The position numbers and the translations under genes are program-made. Source: Patescibacteria group bacterium (GTDB taxonomy: Bacteria > Patescibacteriota > Saccharimonadia > Saccharimonadales > CAIOMD01). Taken from it: a stretch of DNA of 18,639 nucleotides. The stretch lies in assembly GCA_025453305.1 (NCBI GenBank), contig JALOQO010000016.1:1-18639 (forward strand), given 5' to 3'. Numbering within the stretch: position 1 is the first letter of the stretch; each line of letters starts with the position of its first letter. The notes beneath the pieces were generated by a model. The model did not search any database. It saw only the letters and a program-made list of their open reading frames with translations, and was not told the DNA's origin. This document shows positions 1 through 6,458 of the stretch, piece by piece.

Positions 1-1
1 T

Positions 2-451
2 ACTAAGAAAAGGCGGTATGTCTATACCGTCATCGATCTATACACCAGGATGGCATATGCCGAGGTTCACAGTAGGATAATACCAATCAGAGCAGCCGAA
101 GCTATAACCAACGCCGAGATGTTGTTTGGTTTTAGTTTCTCTATGGTGCAGGCCGACAATGGGCCAGAATTCTCTAGGTACTTTGAGCAAAGACTAAAAG
201 CACACAATATCCAGGTCAGACATAGCAGGTTAGGAAGACCAAATGACAATGCTCACATAGAACGATTCAATAGGACTATACAGGAAGAGTGTTTGGGTAG
301 TTACCTAGACGATAGACAAACAGACCAGCAGATTCAAGCTAAACTTAACAAATATATAGAATTTTATAACACAAAAAGAGTACACTTAAGCTTACAGTAC
401 AAGACGCCTATTACAATTTCATCCGGTAAAAAGCCCTTTTTGTGTTTATAA
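2..451 (+). mobile_element. DDE transposase (rve integrase core), 3' part
   Basis: Partial coding region, open from the left window edge, that carries the C-terminal part of an IS3/IS481-type transposase catalytic domain. The DDE residues are visible: the first Asp in VIDLYTR, the second in QADNGPEF and the Glu in NAHIERFN, followed by the usual TIQEE and a YNTKRVHLSLQYKTP tail. The N-terminal helix-turn-helix part lies outside the window. Homology to transposases stops at about TPI (position ~412). The last residues before the TAA are antisense readthrough of the 3' end of rarA, so the natural transposase end and any terminal inverted repeat are missing. It is either a truncated insertion sequence that inserted into rarA or a chimeric contig end. 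Family call is confident, subfamily (IS3 versus IS481) is not. Confidence 0.85.
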
Positions 452-1575
452 TTTGACTCCCACTTGTACTCCTTTCCGTAACCCAAATTTTTCATTAGTT
501 TTGTCGGGGCGTTTCTAAGATGCATGGGTACGGGAGCATAAGGGAACTCTATAGCTTGATTAACTGCGGTATGCATTAGATCTGTTACTTCTCTAGATTT
601 ATTTGATCGTGCCAAGGCGGTGGCGCAGTGGAAAAGATTATATTGTGCCTCTGGCATACCTATCCGTTCTACCGCCTGAAAAGTAGCCACAGCTAGACTT
701 AGGGCACCGTTTCCAGCAAGCCCAATATCTTCTGACGCAAAAATTATCATTCTACGGGCAATAAATTTTGGATCTTCTCCGGCTTGTAACATACGAGCAA
801 GCCAGTATAGGGTTGCCTGAACATCGCTACCGCGCATGCTTTTAATAAACGCACTTATTATATTAAAATGATTCTCGCCTTTTTTATCGTAGCTTGGCAA
901 CCTTTTTTGAGCTGCGGCTAATACGATGTCTGAATTTATAACTCCACCATCTGCTAAGCCTTTGGCCAGTTCTAAGTTGCCAAGTGCTACCCGAGCATCA
1001 CCGCCGGACAACTCGGCTAAAAGATTGATGCTTTTTAGGGGCAATATTTTTTTACTTAAAGATTCTGATTTTGCAGCTCTTTTAAGAATATTAATAACAT
1101 CTTGCTTATTTAGCGGCTGTAGAACCAAAACGCGACTTCTACTCAATAGCGGATTAATTACTTCAAAACTGGGGTTTTCGGTAGTGGCACCAATAAGTAT
1201 AATGGTTCCAGATTCAACATGGGGCAAAAAAGCATCTTGTTGGGCTTTATTAAATCTATGAATTTCGTCTACAAATAGTATTGTTCTTATACCAAGCCGA
1301 TGGTTTTGATTGGCGTGTTCAATTACTTTCACCACATCTGCCTTGCCGGATGTTACGGCAGAAATTTCTACAAATTCTGATTCGGTTTGACTGGCAATTA
1401 TTCTGGCTATTGTTGTTTTACCACTACCGGGAGGCCCCCAAAGTATTAAGCTAGTAGGTTTTTTGGTCTCGATAATTCGCCTAATAATTTGGCCTGTACC
1501 AACAAGATGATCTTGCCCAAATATATCGTCTATATCTGCAGGTCTCATTTTTTCGGCTAAAGGTCTTATGTCCAT
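364..1575 (-). CDS. rarA: Replication-associated recombination protein RarA (MgsA), C-terminus altered
   Basis: AAA+ ATPase of the clamp-loader-like RarA/MgsA/WRNIP1 family, which acts at stalled replication forks. Seen in order: Walker A GPPGSGKT (residues 47-54), Walker B LFVDEIH (about 100-106), sensor 1 GATTEN (129-134), an SRSR arginine-finger segment (145-148), and the RarA C-terminal tetramerisation region with QATLYWLARML and FASEDIGLA. After FLPDE (near position 418) the sequence stops resembling RarA and ends in about 17 unrelated hydrophobic and basic residues encoded by transposase DNA. The usual C-terminal 25-40 residues are therefore replaced. The loss is beyond the AAA core, so activity may survive. 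The ATG lies only 7 nt from a TATACT -10 box, which suggests a leaderless mRNA. The gene is divergent from typA. Confidence 0.93.
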   Translation of the reverse strand: MDIRPLAEKMRPADIDDIFGQDHLVGTGQIIRRIIETKKPTSLILWGPPGSGKTTIARIIASQTESEFVEISAVTSGKADVVKVIEHANQNHRLGIRTILFVDEIHRFNKAQQDAFLPHVESGTIILIGATTENPSFEVINPLLSRSRVLVLQPLNKQDVINILKRAAKSESLSKKILPLKSINLLAELSGGDARVALGNLELAKGLADGGVINSDIVLAAAQKRLPSYDKKGENHFNIISAFIKSMRGSDVQATLYWLARMLQAGEDPKFIARRMIIFASEDIGLAGNGALSLAVATFQAVERIGMPEAQYNLFHCATALARSNKSREVTDLMHTAVNQAIEFPYAPVPMHLRNAPTKLMKNLGYGKEYKWESNYKHKKGFLPDEIVIGVLYCKLKCTLFVL

Positions 1576-1582
1576 AACTACT

Positions 1583-1588
1583 AGTATA
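1583..1588 (-). promoter_or_regulatory. rarA -10 box (leaderless start)
   Basis: TATACT on the minus strand, with 7 nt between it and the rarA ATG (1575). Transcription normally starts 6-8 nt after the -10 box, so the mRNA would begin at or within a base of the ATG, and there is no Shine-Dalgarno sequence. The -35 match is weak. Placement is inferred. Confidence 0.5.
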
Positions 1589-1631
1589 AACCTTCTAATA
1601 ACTTATGCTTTTAAAATTAGCCTAGAACTGG

Positions 1632-1637
1632 TATAAT
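1632..1637 (+). promoter_or_regulatory. typA -10 box
   Basis: TATAAT in the 122-bp rarA/typA divergent gap, 60 nt before the typA ATG. The -35 region is poor. It would give a leader of about 55 nt that contains the hairpin at 1651-1680. Confidence 0.5.
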
Positions 1638-1650
1638 TAACATTAATAAG

Positions 1651-1687
1651 AAACGTTTCGTCTTAGCTACGAAAACGTTTTTATTTT
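1651..1687 (+). promoter_or_regulatory. Terminator-like hairpin in the typA leader
   Basis: AAACGTTTCGT (1651-1661) can pair with ACGAAAACGTTT (1669-1680), with one bulged base and a 7-nt loop, followed by a T-rich tract (1678-1687). It lies between the -10 box and the typA ATG, so it looks like a leader attenuator or a temperature-responsive structure rather than the end of any upstream gene (rarA points away). Structure is seen; function is inferred. Confidence 0.45.
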
Positions 1688-1697
1688 AGAAAAAAGT

Positions 1698-3524
1698 ATG
1701 AATATTCAAGATCCAGCCAAAATTCGTAATATCGCCGTTATTGCCCATGTCGACCACGGTAAGACCACTATTGTAGACGGCTTTTTAAAGCAATCAAAAA
1801 CTTTTAGAGACAATCAGGCCGAAATGCAACAGACCTTGATAATGGATAGTGGCGACCAAGAACGAGAGCGGGGAATTACTATTACTGCTAAGATTACCGC
1901 TGTACAATGGAACGGCTATCGCATTAATATAATTGATACTCCCGGGCACGCTGATTTTAGTGGAGAAGTTGAGAGAACCTTAAATATGGCTGACGGATGC
2001 CTGTTGATAGTCGATGCACAAGAAGGCCCCATGCCTCAGACAAAATTTGTTTTAAGCAAGGCTTTACAATTAGGCTTAAAACCCATTGTTATAATCAACA
2101 AAATAGATAAACCTGGCAGTAGAATTTTTGAAGTTAAAGACGAACTAGACAATTTATTTTTGGAACTTGCCATTAACGAAAATCAACTACATTACCCAAT
2201 ATATTATGCCGTGGGTAGAGAAGGCAAAGCGTGGGACGAAATGCCCGAAAACCCAGATAGCGATTCTGATTTGAGTGTTATTTTTGATGCAATTATTAGC
2301 GATATTCCCGCACCTAATGTAGAACCAGATAAGCCATTTCAAATGCTGGTGACAGCACTTGCTTGGGATAGTTTTCAGGGAAAATATTCAATTGGCCGGG
2401 TTAGCAGAGGTAAGGCATTGCCGGGTATGCAAGTAGCATTATGTCAAAAAGACAACCAGATTATTAAGTCTAAAATTGATAAAATTTACGAGAGTCAAGG
2501 TTTAATAAAAAGCGAAATTAATAATGCAATCTCTGGCGATATCGTAATGCTAACCGGCATAGGGGACGCCAAAATAGGCGAGACAATTACCGATATAAAC
2601 ACCCCAGAACCATTACCCGTGATTGACATCGAGCCACCTACACTTCAGATATATTTAGGTCCAAACACCAGTCCCTTTAAGGGAAAAGAGGGGGAATTTA
2701 CTACATCAAGACAAATCGGAGATAGACTAAAAAAGGAACTTGAGACCAATGTGGGACTGCGGGTAGAGCAAAAAGATTTAGGATTTAAAGTATCAGGAAG
2801 AGGTGAACTACATCTTAGTGTTCTTATTGAGGCTATGCGTCGAGAAGGTTATGAGTTCGAAGTAGGCCGCCCACAGGTAGTAACAATAACTCAAGATAAT
2901 ATCGTAAAAGAGCCAATCGAACATATCACAGTCGAAGTGCCCCCCGAATATGTTGGGGCGGTGCAAATGGAGCTAGGATCTAGGCGGGCCGAATTATTAT
3001 CTCAAAATACCACCAGCAGCGGTCTTATGAGAATTAATTATAAAATGCCCACAAGAGCAACATTAGGAATGAGAAATACCCTACTTACCGCTACAAAAGG
3101 TACTATTATTATGAATAGTTTAAGCTCTGGTTATGAGCCTTTAAGTGCAGAATTAAAGCAGTTAAGAAACGGTGTTTTAGTAGCATGGGAGAATGGCGTA
3201 TCAACACCTTATTCTTTACAAACCGCCCAAGAACGAGGAACCTGCTTTATTGGCCCTGGTACAGAAGTATATGCCGGTCAGATAGTTGGCTTGAATAGTC
3301 GGGGTGGCGATTTAGAAATTAATGTTGTCAAAGAAAAGCACCTTACCAATATGCGTAGCAAATCGTCAGACGGCGTGGTGCAACTTACGCCACCTGTTAT
3401 TATGAGCCTAGAGCAGTGTATTGATTTTATAGAAAATGACGAATTACTAGAGGTTACTCCAAAGAGCTTGCGACTAAGAAAAAAGGAACTTAATCACAAC
3501 TTAAGAAAACGAAAAATCAATTAG
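1698..3524 (+). CDS. typA: Ribosome-associated GTPase TypA/BipA
   Basis: Translational GTPase of the BipA/TypA family, which binds the ribosome at the EF-G site and supports 50S assembly and growth in cold or stress. Length (608 aa) is normal for the family. G motifs are intact: P-loop AHVDHGKTT (residues 16-24), switch I with ERGITI, DTPGHADF with DGCLLIVDAQEG, and NKIDKPG. The C-terminal half has the BipA-specific region (SGRGELHLSVLIEAMRREGYE; AWENGVSTPYSLQTAQERG; MRSKSSDGVVQLTPP). The start follows a poor, A-rich Shine-Dalgarno region (AGAAAAAAG). The TAG stop overlaps the CIRCE operator of hsp20, so the two genes are packed together but separately promoted. Confidence 0.97.
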   Translation: MNIQDPAKIRNIAVIAHVDHGKTTIVDGFLKQSKTFRDNQAEMQQTLIMDSGDQERERGITITAKITAVQWNGYRINIIDTPGHADFSGEVERTLNMADGCLLIVDAQEGPMPQTKFVLSKALQLGLKPIVIINKIDKPGSRIFEVKDELDNLFLELAINENQLHYPIYYAVGREGKAWDEMPENPDSDSDLSVIFDAIISDIPAPNVEPDKPFQMLVTALAWDSFQGKYSIGRVSRGKALPGMQVALCQKDNQIIKSKIDKIYESQGLIKSEINNAISGDIVMLTGIGDAKIGETITDINTPEPLPVIDIEPPTLQIYLGPNTSPFKGKEGEFTTSRQIGDRLKKELETNVGLRVEQKDLGFKVSGRGELHLSVLIEAMRREGYEFEVGRPQVVTITQDNIVKEPIEHITVEVPPEYVGAVQMELGSRRAELLSQNTTSSGLMRINYKMPTRATLGMRNTLLTATKGTIIMNSLSSGYEPLSAELKQLRNGVLVAWENGVSTPYSLQTAQERGTCFIGPGTEVYAGQIVGLNSRGGDLEINVVKEKHLTNMRSKSSDGVVQLTPPVIMSLEQCIDFIENDELLEVTPKSLRLRKKELNHNLRKRKIN

Positions 3525-3547
3525 CACTCTTGACACTAGAGTGCTAG
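3521..3547 (+). promoter_or_regulatory. CIRCE operator (HrcA binding site)
   Basis: TTAGCACTC (3521-3529), a 9-nt spacer and GAGTGCTAG (3539-3547) match the CIRCE consensus TTAGCACTC-N9-GAGTGCTAA at all but the last base. This is the binding site of the heat-shock repressor HrcA. The left arm overlaps the typA TAG stop codon (3522-3524). The -35 hexamer of the hsp20 promoter sits in the spacer, so repressor binding would block RNA polymerase. hrcA itself is not in the window. Confidence 0.95.
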
Positions 3548-3558
3548 TTTATTATACT
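3530..3558 (+). promoter_or_regulatory. hsp20 sigma70 promoter
   Basis: TTGACA (3530-3535), a 17-bp spacer and TATACT (3553-3558) form the best promoter in the window. It is embedded in the CIRCE element and gives a leader of about 45 nt with a strong Shine-Dalgarno AAGGAGG at 3597-3603. Confidence 0.88.
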
Positions 3559-3609
3559 AATAATAGGGATTAACCCCGTAAAGCATATTAAATTATAAGG
3601 AGGTAAATT

Positions 3610-4050
3610 ATGACTCAAATTATAAAATACGATCCTTTCGCAGAAATGCAGGCTCTACAGCGCCAATTTTTTGGTGATGACTGGTTTTCGCCTAAAAGCT
3701 TGCAGTTACCAACAACCGATATATATACAAAAGACGATAAACAATTAATTGCAGAAGTTCATTTACCACATTTTTCAGAGAATGATATCGATGTTCGGGT
3801 AGATAAAGGCGCGCTTGAAATTCAGGCTGAAAGGCACGAAAAAGAAGAAGATAAGTCTAAGAAATATGTGGTTCGCGAAAGTAGTAGCAGTTTTTATAGA
3901 CGTTTTCAGTTACCAGAAATGGCCGATGAGAACAATATCGAAGCTCATTTTGAAGATGGGGTTCTTAAGGTTACCGTTCCTTTTAAGAAACTTCCTGCTC
4001 CAAAAAAGATATCGGTTAAAAAAAATGACACTAAAACTGCTAAAAAATAA
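3610..4050 (+). CDS. hsp20: Hsp20-family small heat-shock protein
   Basis: ATP-independent holdase chaperone of 146 aa, cytoplasmic. The short N-terminal arm (KYDPFAEMQALQRQFFGDDWF) precedes an alpha-crystallin domain at about residues 33-128 (PTTDIYTKDDKQLIAEVHLP; GALEIQAERHEKEED; SSSFYRRFQLP; the GVLKVTVP signature near 116-123). A C-terminal I-x-V motif (ISV) follows, which docks into neighbouring subunits in this family. The ATG is set by AAGGAGG 7 nt upstream. Regulation is visible: HrcA/CIRCE control, so the gene should be induced by heat or misfolded protein. It ends in an intrinsic terminator at 4069-4104. Confidence 0.96.
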   Translation: MTQIIKYDPFAEMQALQRQFFGDDWFSPKSLQLPTTDIYTKDDKQLIAEVHLPHFSENDIDVRVDKGALEIQAERHEKEEDKSKKYVVRESSSSFYRRFQLPEMADENNIEAHFEDGVLKVTVPFKKLPAPKKISVKKNDTKTAKK

Positions 4051-4068
4051 TTCCAACAATGAACTATT

Positions 4069-4104
4069 AATATTCCGTCATTAATGTTGGCGGAATATTT
4101 TTGT
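4069..4104 (+). terminator. Intrinsic terminator after hsp20
   Basis: AATATTCCG (4069-4077) and CGGAATATT (4091-4099) form a perfect 9-bp stem with a 13-nt loop and a T-rich tail. A second pairing, CCAACA (4052-4057) with TGTTGG (4085-4090), would be mutually exclusive with the stem, so readthrough into the next gene could be conditional. Confidence 0.75.
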
Positions 4105-4118
4105 TATTATTATTAGCA

Positions 4119-4844
4119 ATGACTAATGCCGAGATATTTTTGGAACACTATGGATCTTTGGAAAGATATTTAAGACGAGTTTATGGTTCTAAGGGGCAGT
4201 TTGATACATTTTTACAGTTAGTAACTAAGGCCGAAAAGAAAAATGCTATCGTTGCCAATTTTGCCAATGACCTAAGAGAATACGGAGAGCTAAGAAACGC
4301 TATTGTCCATAACCGCGTTCCAGATAAAAATACAATTATAGCAGAACCGCATAGCTTTGTTGTTGATAGAATTATACATATCAGAGATATGATTGAGCAC
4401 CCTAAAAAAGTTTCTTCTGTAATGACTAAACCTGTATTTATAGCAACAACTAATGATCTGCTTTATCCTATTGCTAAAAAAATGATTAATAATATCTACA
4501 CTCATATTCCAATCTATGACGAACATAATAATTTTGTTGGGGTACTAAGCGAAACGGCGATATTACGGTGGATTGGAAACAGGGTTAAACATAATAAACA
4601 GCTAAAAAGTGAAAGATCCATAAACGAAATTATTGATTGGTTGGATATTTCTGGAAACAAATTTAATGATTATGAGTTTATACCAAAAAATGCGCAAGTA
4701 TTAGATGTTAAAAAAAGATTTGAGTTAGCCCTAAATCAAGGAAGGCGACTAGGCGCAATTTATGTTACCAAAACGGGCAAATCTACCGAAAAAATCGAAG
4801 GCGTTGTTACCGCTTGGGATTTTCCAAAGCTCACTCTAGATTAA
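4119..4844 (+). CDS. CBS-pair protein with N-terminal HEPN-like RN-x3-H motif
   Basis: A 241-aa protein; the ATG at 4119 (MTNAEIF) is preferred over an in-frame TTG at 4101 that lies in the hsp20 terminator. Residues 1-90 are all-helical and contain RNAIVH (R59 to H64) after a helix ELREYGEL-type run. This RN-x3-H pattern is the hallmark of HEPN-superfamily proteins, many of which are RNases or nucleic-acid-associated helical domains. Residues about 97-155 (VSSVMTKPVFIATTNDLL; THIPIYDEHNNFVGVLSE) form one CBS motif, and about 186-238 (FIPKNAQVLDV; LGAIYVTKTG; IEGVVTAWD) a second. CBS pairs bind adenine nucleotides, so a ligand-gated role is possible. The helical domain could instead be a non-catalytic dimerisation module. 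Its stop shares the bases TTAA with the convergent gene. No specific function is assigned. Confidence 0.8.
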   Translation: MTNAEIFLEHYGSLERYLRRVYGSKGQFDTFLQLVTKAEKKNAIVANFANDLREYGELRNAIVHNRVPDKNTIIAEPHSFVVDRIIHIRDMIEHPKKVSSVMTKPVFIATTNDLLYPIAKKMINNIYTHIPIYDEHNNFVGVLSETAILRWIGNRVKHNKQLKSERSINEIIDWLDISGNKFNDYEFIPKNAQVLDVKKRFELALNQGRRLGAIYVTKTGKSTEKIEGVVTAWDFPKLTLD

Positions 4845-6334
4845 AAACTTCTTGATACAATAGCAATTTCAAAGGCTAAGGGCCAGGGATTAAAGAGGCA
4901 ACCCTGTAAGTTGATAGACTGTTGTTGCATTAAGGGGGCTAATTGGCCAGCACCAGGACAGTTGTAATGGCCTAAGCCTAAACGATGGCCGACTTCGTGA
5001 TTAACAACCATATGCCGATAATCTCTTAATGTTCCCGTCCAGACATTTGTAGCGTTTTGCCAGCGGTCGTCATTGATCATTACATAACGGCCAACCCGAC
5101 AACTGTAGTAAGAATCGCAAATCCCAGGGTATTTTACGGGTAATAAACTTGGTTCAATAAGCTGTATTTCAAATTGTTCACCACTGTTAACCTCTACAAA
5201 ACTTGCTCCCGCTTGTAACCAGCCGCGAGGATCGTTTAGAGTTTCCGATACTTTAGCTCTAAATTCATCAAGATCACTTTTTACATTACCATCTGTTGTA
5301 ATTTTGTATTTAAAAACTGCAGTTGGCTTTGTGTCGTCTATAGTGATAGTTTGTTCTGTCGGAGGAATATCTTCCCAAACAACATTTCCGCTATAGCTTG
5401 CTCCTAGGTTTACAGATTCTACTAAACTACTGGCAAGATCATCAATATTAATCACCTGTTTGCCAACTTTTCCGTCCTGGGTTACTGCACTCGGTTTGCC
5501 ACTTTTATAGATTGTGGTTACCTTAACCAACGGCTCTTGTTTAACGGCTAAAACTTCTTTGTTGATAATATCCTTAGCGCTGTTGTCGGCTAATGATAGG
5601 GTGTCTTTTGTGGGTCTAATAGATGTTATTATTAAATCTGGATTTATTTCTTTAATTACTTTATCGCCGTCTACAAGTTGATATTTTTGTTTGTAAATAT
5701 TTTCAGCTCGGGCCAAGAGAGGTAATATGTCGCTAGAACTATATCCCGGCCTGATATCGCCTAAACTTGCATTTATTATTTGACTATTACTATATGGTAT
5801 CTGGTCAAGTAAATTGTTTTTAAAAGATTCAACAACAAAACCATTACCAGAACTTTCTTTACTGATTGCAATTTTACTGTTTTTTACATAAAAAGTGGCC
5901 GATTTGGGTGACCTATCTATTGGGAACTTCTCGGCGTTGATATAATATATTGTCTCGTTAAGTTTCAATGGAATATTGATTGTTTTTTTACTAATAAATA
6001 GCATGAGAGCACTTTTAATTTTTTGTGTTTCTTGTAATTTTTTAAGTAATTGGTCGTCTGTTGTAACACCTAGCTCACTTGCTGTTGTGTCTATTTTGGT
6101 ATCGTTATCAACCAGGCTTATTTTGTATTGGTCTAAATAATCTGCTACCTGCCTAGAAACCTGAGTTTGATTAGTGGTTGAAATGTTAGGGATACTATAG
6201 GTAGTGTTTTGCTGAAAATTATCCCCGGTTTTTATGAATGACCATATGGCAAAAGAGAAGTAAATAGTCAATATAATCAAAGGTAACAAAAGATACCATT
6301 TATGTTTAATAAATCGTTTTAACCTAATAATCAC
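4841..6334 (-). CDS. Membrane-anchored DUF3152-type zinc metalloprotease-like protein
   Basis: A 497-aa protein with a basic N-terminus, one membrane segment (about residues 14-34) and a large extracytoplasmic part. The C-terminal domain (about 340-497) resembles DUF3152, known mainly from Actinobacteria. It contains HEVGHRLGLGH (446-456), the HExxHxxGxxH zinc site of metzincin-like proteases, followed by YNCPGAGQLAPLMQQQ and LFNPWP. It also has paired cysteines (GICDSYYSC; YNC and QGC) that could form disulfides outside the cell. The middle region, with YKSGKPSA-type beta strands and the LVESVN segment, resembles peptidoglycan-binding/VanW-type linkers; that is a weak reading. The start is GTG, chosen because a TATAAT box lies 8 nt upstream and no earlier start fits; this implies a leaderless mRNA. 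Surface location suggests action on envelope or host proteins; the substrate is unknown. Confidence 0.83.
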   Translation of the reverse strand: MIIRLKRFIKHKWYLLLPLIILTIYFSFAIWSFIKTGDNFQQNTTYSIPNISTTNQTQVSRQVADYLDQYKISLVDNDTKIDTTASELGVTTDDQLLKKLQETQKIKSALMLFISKKTINIPLKLNETIYYINAEKFPIDRSPKSATFYVKNSKIAISKESSGNGFVVESFKNNLLDQIPYSNSQIINASLGDIRPGYSSSDILPLLARAENIYKQKYQLVDGDKVIKEINPDLIITSIRPTKDTLSLADNSAKDIINKEVLAVKQEPLVKVTTIYKSGKPSAVTQDGKVGKQVINIDDLASSLVESVNLGASYSGNVVWEDIPPTEQTITIDDTKPTAVFKYKITTDGNVKSDLDEFRAKVSETLNDPRGWLQAGASFVEVNSGEQFEIQLIEPSLLPVKYPGICDSYYSCRVGRYVMINDDRWQNATNVWTGTLRDYRHMVVNHEVGHRLGLGHYNCPGAGQLAPLMQQQSINLQGCLFNPWPLAFEIAIVSRSF

Positions 6335-6342
6335 TAAATTAC

Positions 6343-6348
6343 ATTATA
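6343..6348 (-). promoter_or_regulatory. -10 box of the DUF3152 gene (leaderless GTG start)
   Basis: TATAAT on the minus strand, 8 nt from the GTG start at 6334, with TTTAAT about 17 bp further upstream as a possible -35. There is no room for a ribosome binding site. Confidence 0.5.
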
Positions 6349-6355
6349 CTTGGTA

Positions 6356-6385
6356 TTCACAAAGCATTAAAATATGCCGTATACT
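6356..6385 (+). promoter_or_regulatory. Probable promoter of the acetate kinase-like gene
   Basis: TTCACA (6356-6361), an 18-bp spacer and TATACT (6380-6385). The leader would be about 65 nt and ends in a GAGGGAGAG ribosome binding site before the GTG at 6459. It lies back to back with the promoter of the divergent metalloprotease gene. Confidence 0.45.
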
Positions 6386-6458
6386 AATAACCGTAAACAT
6401 AATGATTCGGCATAGTTAGACTATTAAAAAATAACTAGTGCTGTGAGGGAGAGTTATC

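Noticed and set aside
3566..3577. GGGATTAACCCC hairpin in the hsp20 leader
   Set aside because: The stem is only 3-4 bp and lies in a normal leader; no support for a regulatory function.
4101..4118. An upstream TTG start (six extra residues) for the HEPN-like/CBS protein
   Set aside because: It would begin in the hsp20 terminator tail and add only LLLLA-type residues; the ATG at 4119 gives a normal helix start.
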